From Faecalicatena fissicatena (GTDB lineage: Bacteria > Bacillota > Clostridia > Lachnospirales > Lachnospiraceae): a stretch of 64,000 bases of DNA. This document shows, piece by piece, positions 8,911 through 17,516 of this stretch. Where the stretch lies: the NCBI GenBank assembly GCA_001028025.1, contig LDAQ01000007.1, forward strand, positions 60,466 through 124,465. Direction: 5' to 3'. The notes below the pieces were generated by a model. It saw only the letters and a program-made list of their open reading frames with translations, ran no database searches and had not been told where the DNA came from. The first letter of the stretch is position 1. Every line of letters starts with the position of its first letter. Made by a program: the position numbers and the translations under genes.

Positions 8911-9000
8911 AGTTTACGTTAGAGGTCCTTAAGGAAAAGACATAGAATACGGTGACCTGCCATTTTCTATATTTTTTCCTTTAGGGCCTCTTGCTAAACT
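8911..9000. repeat. 90-bp imperfect inverted repeat (long hairpin)
   Basis: The region begins AGTTTA and ends TAAACT; its two arms of about 36 bases (8911-8946 and 8965-9000) pair along nearly their whole length with a loop of about 18 bases. There is no open reading frame in it. It lies about 80 bp after the SseB-like gene and upstream of the Fur box. It could terminate, be a mobile palindromic element, or be a structured RNA; nothing seen decides between these. Confidence 0.6.
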
Positions 9001-9086
9001 GAGCGGATTTTTAAAATGAGATATATGCTCCCAGCAGGGAGCAGGCTTCCTAGTTTATAAGTGTCCCAGTCCGTCGAAATGTAGAG

Positions 9087-9101
9087 TGATAAAAATTATC
9101 A
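9087..9101. promoter_or_regulatory. Fur-box-like operator
   Basis: TGATAAAAATTATCA differs at one position from the Bacillus 7-1-7 Fur consensus TGATAATNATTATCA and is a perfect inverted repeat with a 3-base centre. It lies about 25 bp upstream of the -35 element of the AraC/ECF locus promoter. It suggests iron-dependent control; PerR or Zur boxes are similar and cannot be excluded. Confidence 0.6.
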
Positions 9102-9111
9102 TTTGCCGTGC

Positions 9112-9140
9112 TTGCCTTATTGGAAAATTATAGATAAACT
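9112..9140 (+). promoter_or_regulatory. Probable promoter of the AraC/ECF locus
   Basis: TTGCCT (9112-9117) and TAAACT (9135-9140) with a 17-bp spacer, downstream of the Fur-like box. Neither hexamer is perfect, which fits a promoter needing an activator such as the AraC protein. Its -10 element abuts the perfect palindrome at 9139-9170. Confidence 0.45.
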
Positions 9141-9170
9141 GTAACTGTTCAGGGGGCTGAACAGTTACAG
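9139..9170. promoter_or_regulatory. Perfect 14-bp palindrome, operator or RNA hairpin at transcription start
   Basis: CTGTAACTGTTCAG, four G residues, then CTGAACAGTTACAG. The arms are perfectly complementary. It overlaps the end of the putative -10 box, so it is either an operator occluding the start site or the 5' hairpin of the transcript. There is no T-run after it on either strand, which speaks against an intrinsic terminator. Confidence 0.55.
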
Positions 9171-9259
9171 TAATATATATCAATTATAATTACATTCATT
9201 ATGTGTATAAAAGTGGCTTGAAATAAAGAAAAGCCGGACCCGTGGAAAGGGGTGGTCTT

Positions 9260-10219
9260 GTGGTAGCAAGTGAAAGGGAAAAAGAGTATTATGGCAAGCA
9301 GGTCATTGTTGCATCCAGGGAAGGCGACTGCAGCATATTTCGCCTGGAAGATTCGACAGGATGCGCCATTCTTACAAGATACGAGGTGTTTCCCGGCATT
9401 ACATTAATCTACAATGATGTTCATATGCAGGAAATATCAGTTGAAGAAACAGGGAAGTTTCATCAGATATTTGAAATCAATCATTGCAGAGAGGGAAGGA
9501 TTGAATTTGAAACAATAAAAGGCGAATACATATATGTCAAGAAAGGGGATATGGCAATTAATACAAAGGCTGGCTTGAAAAATTATTCGTATTTTCCGAT
9601 CTGTCATTATCACGGAGTGACAATTGAAATAGATCTTTCTGCTGCGCAGGAATGTTTGCCAGAGATCATGAAGGATATTAAAATCAGGCTATCTGACATT
9701 AAGGACAGATTCTGCACAAAAGAACAGTGTTTTGTGTTCAGGGAAAAGGAGCAGTTTGAACATCTTTTTTCTGAACTTTATTGTGTGCCGGAGAAAATCC
9801 GCAGAGAATATTATAAAATAAAAATCATAGAGATTTTGCTGTTTCTCTCGGTTGTTGATGCCGAACATGAATGTATGCAGAATAAGTATTATAACAAGAA
9901 CCAGGTGGCTCTGACGAAAGAAATACGTAATTATATGGTCACGCATCTGGATGAAAAAATTACGATTGATGAGTTATCGCAGCGGTATCATATATCTGCA
10001 ACCAATTTGAAAAAGCATTTTCGGGAAGTGTATGGAAACAGTGTTTACGCTTATCTGAAAGAATACCGGATACATTCGGCCGCGGAATTATTACGGAATA
10101 CGGATATGGAAATCTCTAAAATTGCCGGAATGACAGGGTATGATAATGCAAGTAAATTTGCGCAAAGTTTTAAAAGTATCATTGGAATTAATCCAAATGA
10201 ATATCGAAAAGGTGTCTGA
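9260..10219 (+). CDS. AraC-family regulator of the ECF/ABC uptake locus
   Basis: A 319-residue protein with a poorly conserved N-terminal sensor domain and a C-terminal AraC DNA-binding domain (ITIDELSQRYHISATNLKKH; YDNASKFAQSFKSIIGINPNEYR). A GTG start at 9260 is preferred because AAAGGGGTGG lies just upstream; a GTG at 9242 is also in frame. Gene order AraC then uptake transporter parallels YbtA with YbtP/YbtQ, where the AraC protein activates transport genes when the siderophore is bound. By analogy this one may sense the ligand that the ECF/ABC system imports. A terminator follows, so the transport genes have their own or read-through transcription. Confidence 0.88.
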   Translation: MVASEREKEYYGKQVIVASREGDCSIFRLEDSTGCAILTRYEVFPGITLIYNDVHMQEISVEETGKFHQIFEINHCREGRIEFETIKGEYIYVKKGDMAINTKAGLKNYSYFPICHYHGVTIEIDLSAAQECLPEIMKDIKIRLSDIKDRFCTKEQCFVFREKEQFEHLFSELYCVPEKIRREYYKIKIIEILLFLSVVDAEHECMQNKYYNKNQVALTKEIRNYMVTHLDEKITIDELSQRYHISATNLKKHFREVYGNSVYAYLKEYRIHSAAELLRNTDMEISKIAGMTGYDNASKFAQSFKSIIGINPNEYRKGV

Positions 10220-10287
10220 ATGGAGCATTGGCTGCTTTTTGGAGTAGAAAGAGAGGGGAAACTGCACTATAATGATACCTGTGTTTG

Positions 10288-10320
10288 GCGGGTGCATCAT
10301 ATAACACCCGCTTTATATTT
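10288..10320 (+). terminator. Intrinsic terminator after the AraC gene
   Basis: GCGGGTG (10288-10294) pairs with CACCCGC (10305-10311) across a 10-base loop and is followed by TTTATATTTT. Confidence 0.75.
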
Positions 10321-10329
10321 TACATATAG

Positions 10330-10345
10330 GTTAGTTAGAACTAAC
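10330..10345. promoter_or_regulatory. GTTAGTT-AG-AACTAAC palindrome, operator in front of the ECF operon
   Basis: A perfect 7-bp inverted repeat with a 2-base centre, ending just 5 bases before the ribosome site of the S-component gene. TTAG/CTAA half-sites are typical of DtxR/IdeR/MntR-type metalloregulators, but the spacing is not the standard DtxR box. It is therefore called only as a metalloregulator-like or AraC-type operator. Confidence 0.45.
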
Positions 10346-10366
10346 AAAAGGGAAGGAGAATGAAAT

Positions 10367-10963
10367 ATGAGTATGGAAAAAAACGGCAGTATGAAATTAC
10401 AGGGCAGGGACTTAATGAATATAGGTATTTATGCTGCAATTTATTTTGTGATTGTATTTGCAATTGCAATGATGGGGTATATACCGGTTATGATGCCTCT
10501 GCTGTGTGTATTTGTCCCGGTGATAGGCGGAATTCCGTTTATGCTGTTTTTGACGAAGGTTAAGAAGTTTGGAATGATCTGGATTATGAGTATCATTATG
10601 GGGATTATGATGCTTCTTACCGGTATGGCACATTATGCACTGATTGTTGGCCTGTTTACTGGCTTGATTGCGGAGTTTGTCTATAAAAGCGGCAATTATA
10701 AAAGCCAGTCCAAGGCAGTTCTTACCAGCGGGATATTCAGTATGTGGGTATGGGGGAACTTTCTGCCATTGTTTATCGACCGGCAGAATTACTGGTCAAG
10801 CAGACAGAGCTTTGGCGAGGAATACATCACAACCCTGAACAGCCTGATGCCGTCCTGGTTATGCCCGATTCTACTGATTGTGGCATTTGCATCTGGTATT
10901 GCAGGCGGATTGCTTGGGAAAGCGCTTTTGAAAAAGCACTTCAGGAAAGCGGGAATTGCCTGA
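10367..10963 (+). CDS. ECF transporter S component, Trep_Strep/MptD-like family
   Basis: A 198-residue, very hydrophobic protein with about six membrane helices (for example residues 18-60, 66-100, 118-135 and 165-188). Its length, the N-terminal KLQGRDLMNIGIYAAIYF and the internal GMAHYALIVGLFTGLIAE fit the Trep_Strep (MptD) family of substrate-binding S components. GGAAGGAG precedes the ATG by 9 bases. The next three genes supply the T and A subunits and two ABC half transporters, all overlapping, so the substrate specificity of the import unit rests here. The ligand cannot be read; iron or a metallophore is inferred from context. Confidence 0.82.
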   Translation: MSMEKNGSMKLQGRDLMNIGIYAAIYFVIVFAIAMMGYIPVMMPLLCVFVPVIGGIPFMLFLTKVKKFGMIWIMSIIMGIMMLLTGMAHYALIVGLFTGLIAEFVYKSGNYKSQSKAVLTSGIFSMWVWGNFLPLFIDRQNYWSSRQSFGEEYITTLNSLMPSWLCPILLIVAFASGIAGGLLGKALLKKHFRKAGIA

Positions 10964-11706
10964 TGAAGACGGAAATAGTAAGCAGCACGAAGGATAGAAA
11001 AGGAATCGGTCTGGATCCAAGAACAAAGATTTTATTACTGCTTATGATTGCCGTATTTGTGCTGGGGGGAGCCGGGGGCAGTGCACTTGTATGGGCGAGA
11101 GTTTTGCTTGCATGTGTACCGGTCGGGCTGCTATTTGCCAGCGGAAGAGTAAGAACGTGCGTAATATTTGTATCTGTGTTTGTGGCAGGGTGTTTCCTTC
11201 AGTATTTCTTATTGAATAAACTGAATGGTTTTTTGAATTTTATTGTGCTTGCTTCGGCTGGAATGCTGACCCAGTTTCTGCCGGGACTTGTAATGGGATA
11301 TTATGCGGTATCAACGACCACGGTCAGCGAATTTGTGGCCGCAATGGAAAGAATGCACGTTCCGGACCAGGTTACCATACCGCTGTCCGTTATGTTCCGG
11401 TTTTTCCCCACAGTAGGGGAGGAGGCCGGTAATATCCGGGATGCCATGTCAATGAGGGGGATTTTTTTTAGCGGAAAGCATCCGGGAAAAACGCTGGAAT
11501 ATTGTCTGATACCACTGATGACCTGTTCTGTTAAGATAGGGGAAGAATTATCTGCGGCAGCGCTTACCAGAGGACTAGGAGCACCCGTGAAAAGAACCAA
11601 TATCTGTAAAATAGGCTTTGGCGTATGGGACATATCATTTTTTGTGATTTGTGCGGCTATTTTGGCATATTGGATTGTGACGATGGAAGGGAATGTGCAG
11701 ATATGA
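10963..11706 (+). CDS. ECF transporter T component (EcfT/CbiQ-like transmembrane subunit)
   Basis: A 247-residue membrane protein. The start is the ATG overlapping the S-component stop (TGATG), giving translational coupling. It has the N-terminal DPRTKILLLL typical of CbiQ-type proteins, several membrane helices, and the two cytoplasmic Ala-Arg-Gly-type coupling motifs, AMSMRG near residue 162 and ALTRGLG near residue 205, which contact the two ATPase domains. It joins the S subunit to the ATPase encoded next. Confidence 0.9.
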   Translation: MKTEIVSSTKDRKGIGLDPRTKILLLLMIAVFVLGGAGGSALVWARVLLACVPVGLLFASGRVRTCVIFVSVFVAGCFLQYFLLNKLNGFLNFIVLASAGMLTQFLPGLVMGYYAVSTTTVSEFVAAMERMHVPDQVTIPLSVMFRFFPTVGEEAGNIRDAMSMRGIFFSGKHPGKTLEYCLIPLMTCSVKIGEELSAAALTRGLGAPVKRTNICKIGFGVWDISFFVICAAILAYWIVTMEGNVQI

Positions 11707-13163
11707 TTGAGCTGAGAAATGTATCCTTTCAATATGGAGAGGAGGACAGCGCAGAAAACAGGGGCGCGCTTTGCAATATCAGCCTTACTATACCAAGAGG
11801 CCAGACGGTACTGCTGTGCGGGGAATCGGGATGCGGCAAGACTACTATTACAAGGCTGATAAACGGGCTGGTACCGCATTTTTATGATGGAAAACTGACC
11901 GGTGAGGTCAGGATCAACGGGCAGGAAATAAAGGATCAGCCTCTCTATGATACGGCAGAAAATGTGGGGACCGTGTTTCAGAATCCGCGTTCTCAGTTCT
12001 TTAATGTAGATACCAGGAGTGAGCTGGCGTTCAGCCTCGAAAACCGTGGAATGAAAGCAGCAGATATTATAGAAAGAGTCCATGATACGGTGGAGGAATA
12101 TCAGATGGAATATCTGATGGACCGGAGCATCTTTGAACTGTCCGGCGGTGAAAAACAGAAAATAGCGTGCGGATGTGTTTCGGCCGGTTCACCGGATATT
12201 TTTGTCCTGGATGAGCCGTCCGCGAATCTGGATATGAAGTCTATTGCACAGCTTCGCACTATGATAGAGAAATGGAAGCGCCAGGGAAAGACAATCGTCA
12301 TTGCAGAGCACCGGCTGTTCTACATATGGGAACTGATTGACAGGGCAGTTTACCTGAAAAACGGGAAGATAGAAAAAGACATGAAACCAGACGTTTTCCG
12401 CCGGCTTACAGAAAATCAGCTTCATGATATGGGGCTTCGCGCAAGCACAGAGACAAAGCATAATATAAATCATGCGGCTTTTTTGAAATCTGGGGAACCG
12501 CTTGTATTTAAGGAGTTTGTCTATGGATATCAGAAAAAAGAAAATGTACTGGATATCAGAGAAATGCTGGTTCCGGAAAAAGAAATAACGGCGCTGACCG
12601 GCAATAACGGTATTGGAAAAACAACCTTTTTAAGGTGCGTCTGTGGTTTGGAAAAGAAGTGCAAAGGTACCATGGAATATGAAGGGAAGGTCTATAAAAG
12701 AAAGAAGCGCCTGGAGGAGATGTTTCTTGTGATGCAGGATGTGAATCACCAGCTCTTTACGGAAAGTGTGCTGGAGGAAGTGCTGATCAGCATGAAGACA
12801 GAGGATCAGGAGAAGGCAGAGAAGATTCTGTATGATCTGGATCTTTTGGAATATAAAGACAGACATCCTATTTCACTGTCCGGGGGGCAGAAGCAGAGAG
12901 TCGCAGTGGCAACCGCAATTGCTTCAGAGAGAAAGATTCTGTTGTTTGATGAACCCACCAGCGGTCTTGATTACCATCATATGCTGCAGGTAGCCGGGGT
13001 GCTGAAACGCCTTAAAAATATGGGGAAAACCATTCTTGTAGTTACCCATGACTGGGAATTCATCCAGGCGATTGATGCACACATAATGAAACTGGATGAA
13101 CAGACAGCAGAAAGGAGAGTAGAAATCAATGAAAGCGAGAAGTTCCATACAGCAATTGTTTGA
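11703..13163 (+). CDS. ECF transporter ATPase with two fused ABC domains
   Basis: A 486-residue cytoplasmic ATPase holding two complete ABC domains. The first has Walker A GESGCGKTT (residues 40-48), signature LSGGEKQ and VLDEPSANLD. The second has Walker A GNNGIGKTT near residue 300, signature LSGGQKQRVAVA near 391 and LLFDEPTSGLD. The fusion replaces the separate EcfA1/EcfA2 pair. The ATG overlaps the T-subunit stop, and the 3' end overlaps the next gene by 35 bases. A longer in-frame upstream extension inside the T gene is rejected for lack of a ribosome site. Confidence 0.93.
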   Translation: MIELRNVSFQYGEEDSAENRGALCNISLTIPRGQTVLLCGESGCGKTTITRLINGLVPHFYDGKLTGEVRINGQEIKDQPLYDTAENVGTVFQNPRSQFFNVDTRSELAFSLENRGMKAADIIERVHDTVEEYQMEYLMDRSIFELSGGEKQKIACGCVSAGSPDIFVLDEPSANLDMKSIAQLRTMIEKWKRQGKTIVIAEHRLFYIWELIDRAVYLKNGKIEKDMKPDVFRRLTENQLHDMGLRASTETKHNINHAAFLKSGEPLVFKEFVYGYQKKENVLDIREMLVPEKEITALTGNNGIGKTTFLRCVCGLEKKCKGTMEYEGKVYKRKKRLEEMFLVMQDVNHQLFTESVLEEVLISMKTEDQEKAEKILYDLDLLEYKDRHPISLSGGQKQRVAVATAIASERKILLFDEPTSGLDYHHMLQVAGVLKRLKNMGKTILVVTHDWEFIQAIDAHIMKLDEQTAERRVEINESEKFHTAIV

Positions 13164-14910
13164 GTATGCGGGAAAATACAAATATCTGACGATCAGTTCC
13201 TGGGTATTGTCAGCGCTCAGTGCCTTAGCCGCATTGATTCCATTTTATTATATTTGGAAGATTATACAGGAAGTATTAAGAGTATCACCCGATTTTTCTA
13301 AGGCAGAGGGGGTATCACATTACGGATGGATGGCAGTATTGTCTGCAACAGTTTCCATGCTGATTTATATTGGGGCACTGATGTGTTCCCATATTGCGGC
13401 ATTTCATGTGCAGACAAAGATACGGATCACAGCGATGGAACATATTCTGACACTGCCGCTGGGATTTTTGGACAGTGAAGGAACCGGAAGGATTCGCAAG
13501 ATCGTCAATGAATCCAGTGAGGCGACAGAAACCTATCTGGCACATCAGCTGCCGGACCGGGCGGGAGCACTGGCGACTCCGTTCGGGCTTTTGGTACTGC
13601 TTCTGGTTTTTGACTGGAGGCTGGGGCTTCTGAGCCTGATTCCGGTGATTCTGGCATTTTTGATCATGGGAATGATGACCGGAAACAAGATGAAAAAAAA
13701 GATGGAGGAATATCAGAATTCATTAGGGGAAATGTCCAATGAGGCCGTGGAATATGTAAGAGGTATCCCGGTTGTAAAGACTTTTGGACAGTCCGTATTC
13801 TCCTTTAAGCGTTTCAAGGCCTCCATTGATAATTATGAAAAATGGGTCATTTCCTATACAAAGGATCTGCGGATACCAATGGTATGCTACACCACAATCA
13901 TCAATGCAGTCTTTGCCGTACTTATTGGCGCGGCATTTGCTTTTGGCGGCAATGGGGCAGACTCTGTATTTTTACTGAATTTAATGTTTTATATCATCAT
14001 AACTCCAATCATTACGGTCACCTTGAATAAAATCATGTTTTCCAGTGAAGAGGCTATGATTGTGGAGGATGCTATGAAAAGAATCAACAGCATTATGGAG
14101 CGGAAGCCCTTCAGTGTAAGCAGCCGGCCGCAGGAACCGGCGGATTCATCCATTACTTTTAAAAATGTATCATTTTGCTATGAGAATGCCGCAAAGGATG
14201 CAGTCCATAATGTAAATCTGGATATCAAGGCCGGTGAGCATGTTGCGTTTGTCGGCCCTTCAGGCGGAGGAAAGACCACACTGGCAAGCCTGGCGGCGAG
14301 GTTCTTTGATGTAACAGAGGGGGAGATTACCATTGGGGGAGTTAATGTGAAGGATATCTCCGCCACAAAGCTGATGGATACCGTCTCCTTTGTATTTCAG
14401 GACAGTAAGCTCCTTAAAATGTCTATTTTAGAAAATGTGCGGATGGGAAGGCCTGATGCGGACAGGGAGGAAGTTGCACAGGCACTTAAAGATGCACAGT
14501 GCTGGGATATTATCGAAAAGCTTCCCCAGGGTATGGATACGGTAATCGGTTCAAAAGGCACTTATGTATCGGGCGGCGAAGCCCAGAGAATCTCCATAGC
14601 GAGGGCAATGCTGAAAAATGCGCCGATACTGATTCTGGACGAAGCAACTGCCTTTGCCGATCCGGATAATGAATCAAAGGTACAGACTGCCTTTGCGAGA
14701 CTTTCCGGCAGTAAGACGGTCATTATGATTGCCCATAGATTATCAACGATAACGGGGGTCGATACCATTTATGTCTTAAAAGACGGATGCATAGAAGAAG
14801 CAGGAAATCATGAACAGCTCCTTGAAAATAAAAAGAGCTATGCACATATGTGGAGTGCATATAACGAGTCTGTCAACTGGAAGATTGGAAAGGAGGCGGT
14901 GAAAGCATGA
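13129..14910 (+). CDS. Exporter-fold ABC half transporter, YbtP/IrtA-like
   Basis: A 593-residue half transporter: six-helix type IV membrane domain (residues about 15-310) then an ABC domain with Walker A GPSGGGKTT near 376, signature VSGGEAQR near 479 and Walker B ILILDEATAF. Such paired half transporters next to siderophore genes (YbtP/YbtQ, IrtA/IrtB) import metal-siderophore complexes despite the exporter fold. No siderophore synthesis genes are seen, so use of foreign siderophores is possible. It starts 35 bases before the ATPase gene ends, and its stop overlaps the next start, so a heterodimer with the next protein is expected. Confidence 0.88.
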   Translation: MKARSSIQQLFEYAGKYKYLTISSWVLSALSALAALIPFYYIWKIIQEVLRVSPDFSKAEGVSHYGWMAVLSATVSMLIYIGALMCSHIAAFHVQTKIRITAMEHILTLPLGFLDSEGTGRIRKIVNESSEATETYLAHQLPDRAGALATPFGLLVLLLVFDWRLGLLSLIPVILAFLIMGMMTGNKMKKKMEEYQNSLGEMSNEAVEYVRGIPVVKTFGQSVFSFKRFKASIDNYEKWVISYTKDLRIPMVCYTTIINAVFAVLIGAAFAFGGNGADSVFLLNLMFYIIITPIITVTLNKIMFSSEEAMIVEDAMKRINSIMERKPFSVSSRPQEPADSSITFKNVSFCYENAAKDAVHNVNLDIKAGEHVAFVGPSGGGKTTLASLAARFFDVTEGEITIGGVNVKDISATKLMDTVSFVFQDSKLLKMSILENVRMGRPDADREEVAQALKDAQCWDIIEKLPQGMDTVIGSKGTYVSGGEAQRISIARAMLKNAPILILDEATAFADPDNESKVQTAFARLSGSKTVIMIAHRLSTITGVDTIYVLKDGCIEEAGNHEQLLENKKSYAHMWSAYNESVNWKIGKEAVKA

Positions 14911-16640
14911 GCATAAAGGTAAAATTGCAGCATAAATACGCGCTCTCTGAACAGGGCGCAAAAGACATGATAAAAGCATTTGTTTCAGTCACCTGTTCTG
15001 ACCTTGCGTTAATGTTTCCGGTGGGACTTTTATACTCTCTGGTGAAGGATTATATGACTGGAGGAATGGAAGGAAGAATGACATTTTATCTCGCCGGCAG
15101 CGTGATATGCCTTCTTCTCATATCAGCGACTACTTATATACAATATAATACAACCTATTTTGCCACGTATAAAGAAAGCGGAATCAGACGAACAGCCCTG
15201 GCAGAAAAACTGCGGAAACTGCCGTTATCTTTCTTTGGAAAAAAGGATTTGTCTGACCTTACCAGCACAATTATGGCAGACTGTGCCAAAATAGAGACTG
15301 CGTCTTCACATTGGATTCCGGCACTGGTTGGGTCCATTATCTCAACAGTCATGATTGCAGTCAGCCTGTTCTTCTTTGACTGGCGCATGGCATTGGCAGC
15401 GCTCTGGGTGCTCCCGGTATCCTTTGGGATTGTTCTGGCCTCCTCTAAGGTACAGCATAAGCTGGGAAGCCGGCACAATAAATTAAAGATGGAGTGTGCG
15501 GATGGAATTCAGGAATGTCTGGAGACGGTAAGAGATCTGAAAGCTAACAATGCACAGGAAACCTATATGCGCGGATTGACCAAAAAAATCGTTGCCATTG
15601 AAAAACATGCGATTGTAAATGAACTTGCAACTGCGGTATTTGTATCTTCCGCGCAGATGATACTGAAGCTCGGGATCGCGACTGCTGCGCTTGTAGGCAG
15701 TGCGCTTTTGATAGACAAAAGCCTTGATGTGCTGACCTTTTTTATGTTTCTTCTATTAGTGTCCAGATTATATGATCCGATGCAGATGTCACTGCAAAAT
15801 CTTGCGGCTATCATATCAACGGATGTCCAGTGCAGGCGAATGGATGAAATTCTCTCAAGTGAAGCACAGACCGGTGAAGAAGAATTGGCAAATCAGGGGT
15901 GCGATATTGTATTTGAACATGTGAAATTTGCTTACAACAAAAATGAACTTGTCCTTCGGGATGTCTCTTTTACTGCCAGACAGGGGGAAGTTACAGCTTT
16001 GATCGGACCCTCCGGGGGCGGAAAGACAACGATTTCCAGACTGGCCGCCAGATTCTGGGATATCAACAGCGGAAAAATTACAGTTGGGGGGATGGAGGTA
16101 GGTAAGATTGACCCGGAAACACTGATGTCTTTGTATGCCATTGTTTTTCAGGAGGTCACATTATTCAATAACACGATTATGGAAAATATACGGATCGGCA
16201 GAAAAGATGCCAGCGACGAGGAAGTGATCCGCGCTGCAAAGCTTGCGAATTGCGATGAGTTTGTGGAGAAGCTGCCGGACGGCTGGAATACTGTGATTGG
16301 TGAAAATGGTTCCGAATTATCGGGCGGGGAGCGGCAGAGGCTGTCCATAGCAAGGGCATTTTTGAAGAATGCGCCAATTATTTTGCTGGATGAGGCAACC
16401 GCGTCGCTTGATGTGGACAATGAAACACTGATTCAGGAGTCCCTGTCAGAACTGATCAGAAATAAAACGGTCTTGATTATTGCGCACAGGATGCGTACCG
16501 TTGCGAATGCAGATAAAATTGTTGTGTTAAAAGATGGTGTGGTGGCAGAATGCGGAAGCCCGGCAGAACTGAAACAGAGGGCGGGGATCTATTGCCATAT
16601 GATGGAAACACAGAAAAAGGCTGAAAAATGGAAATTCTAA
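14907..16640 (+). CDS. Exporter-fold ABC half transporter, YbtQ/IrtB-like partner
   Basis: A 577-residue partner of the preceding half transporter, with the same architecture: membrane domain to about residue 305, Walker A GPSGGGKTT near 367, signature LSGGERQRLS and Walker B IILLDEATASLD. The ATG overlaps the preceding stop (ATGA), which is typical for obligate heterodimers. It is last in the operon and followed by a strong terminator. Multidrug export is the alternative role; operon linkage to an ECF importer and the Fur-like box favour metal or metallophore handling. Confidence 0.88.
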   Translation: MSIKVKLQHKYALSEQGAKDMIKAFVSVTCSDLALMFPVGLLYSLVKDYMTGGMEGRMTFYLAGSVICLLLISATTYIQYNTTYFATYKESGIRRTALAEKLRKLPLSFFGKKDLSDLTSTIMADCAKIETASSHWIPALVGSIISTVMIAVSLFFFDWRMALAALWVLPVSFGIVLASSKVQHKLGSRHNKLKMECADGIQECLETVRDLKANNAQETYMRGLTKKIVAIEKHAIVNELATAVFVSSAQMILKLGIATAALVGSALLIDKSLDVLTFFMFLLLVSRLYDPMQMSLQNLAAIISTDVQCRRMDEILSSEAQTGEEELANQGCDIVFEHVKFAYNKNELVLRDVSFTARQGEVTALIGPSGGGKTTISRLAARFWDINSGKITVGGMEVGKIDPETLMSLYAIVFQEVTLFNNTIMENIRIGRKDASDEEVIRAAKLANCDEFVEKLPDGWNTVIGENGSELSGGERQRLSIARAFLKNAPIILLDEATASLDVDNETLIQESLSELIRNKTVLIIAHRMRTVANADKIVVLKDGVVAECGSPAELKQRAGIYCHMMETQKKAEKWKF

Positions 16641-16655
16641 GGGAATGAAACTACA

Positions 16656-16700
16656 AGTACCGGGGCTGTGCGGCAGCACACAGCACCGGTACTTTTAATT
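16656..16700 (+). terminator. Intrinsic terminator of the ECF/ABC operon
   Basis: AGTACCGG.GCTGTG pairs with CACAGC.CCGGTACT, followed by TTTTAATT, 15 bp after the last ABC gene. Confidence 0.8.
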
Positions 16701-16727
16701 GTTTTGTGGGTTTTGGTGTAGTATAAT
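16699..16727 (+). promoter_or_regulatory. Promoter of the two-component system
   Basis: TTGTTT and a perfect TATAAT are 17 bp apart, immediately after the terminator. The flanking TGGTGTAGTATAATTT is shared with the promoter at 7980. Confidence 0.6.
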
Positions 16728-16817
16728 TTGGGAAAAAGGATGAATCATGGCCAGGGATTGCCCTGTGTGCGGTTTTGCAGCATGCATCGGTGTATCTCCG
16801 CAAGAAAGGAAACAGAC

Positions 16818-17516
16818 ATGAAAATTCTGTTAGTTGAAGATGATAGTGAAATCAGTGATATGCTTCAAAATTTTCTAAGTACGGAGAATTTTGAAGTGGC
16901 GGCTGCCGGTGACGGGGAAGAGGCTGTGAAAATATTCGAAGAAACACCCTTTGATCTTGTGCTTCTGGATCTGATGATCCCAAAAATCAACGGCATGGAG
17001 GTTATGAGACGGATACGGGCGTGCAGCACAGTTCCCATCATTATTATATCCGCTAAGGATACAGATTCCGACAAAACACTGGGGCTTGGGCTTGGAGCGG
17101 ATGACTATATTACGAAACCATTTTCCGTTTCCGAAGTGCTGGCACGCATTAAGGCGAATATCCGCAGAAGCACACAGTATGCCGCGGTATATAGAGAAGA
17201 GGCGGCGGAGGAAGTTCTGGTGTGCGGCAGCCTGACGGTGGACACCGGGAATTATGCGGTTATGAAAGACGGACAGCGTGTGGAGCTGACGGCCAAGGAA
17301 TTTGAAATACTGAAGCTCCTGATGAAAAACCCAAAAAAAGTATATACAAAGGAACAGCTTTATTCCATGGTATGGCAGGATGCATACTGTGGGGATGAGA
17401 ATGCGGTTAATGTACATATCAGCCGGCTGCGCAATAAAATTGAAGAGAATCCCCGGGAGCCGAAGTATATTCTTACGGTGTGGGGGATTGGGTATAAGCT
17501 GGGGGAAAACAGATGA
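16818..17516 (+). CDS. Response regulator, OmpR/PhoB family
   Basis: A 232-residue regulator: receiver domain with acidic pair EDD at 7-9, phospho-acceptor Asp51 in LLDLMIP, Ser/Thr ISAKD and Lys in ITKPF, then an OmpR winged-helix domain (LTAKEFEILKLL; VNVHISRLRNKIE; GIGYKLGENR). The start at 16818 follows AGAAAGGA. The kinase gene overlaps its stop, and an ABC transporter follows, so it most likely induces that transporter in response to a cell-envelope-active compound. Confidence 0.93.
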   Translation: MKILLVEDDSEISDMLQNFLSTENFEVAAAGDGEEAVKIFEETPFDLVLLDLMIPKINGMEVMRRIRACSTVPIIIISAKDTDSDKTLGLGLGADDYITKPFSVSEVLARIKANIRRSTQYAAVYREEAAEEVLVCGSLTVDTGNYAVMKDGQRVELTAKEFEILKLLMKNPKKVYTKEQLYSMVWQDAYCGDENAVNVHISRLRNKIEENPREPKYILTVWGIGYKLGENR

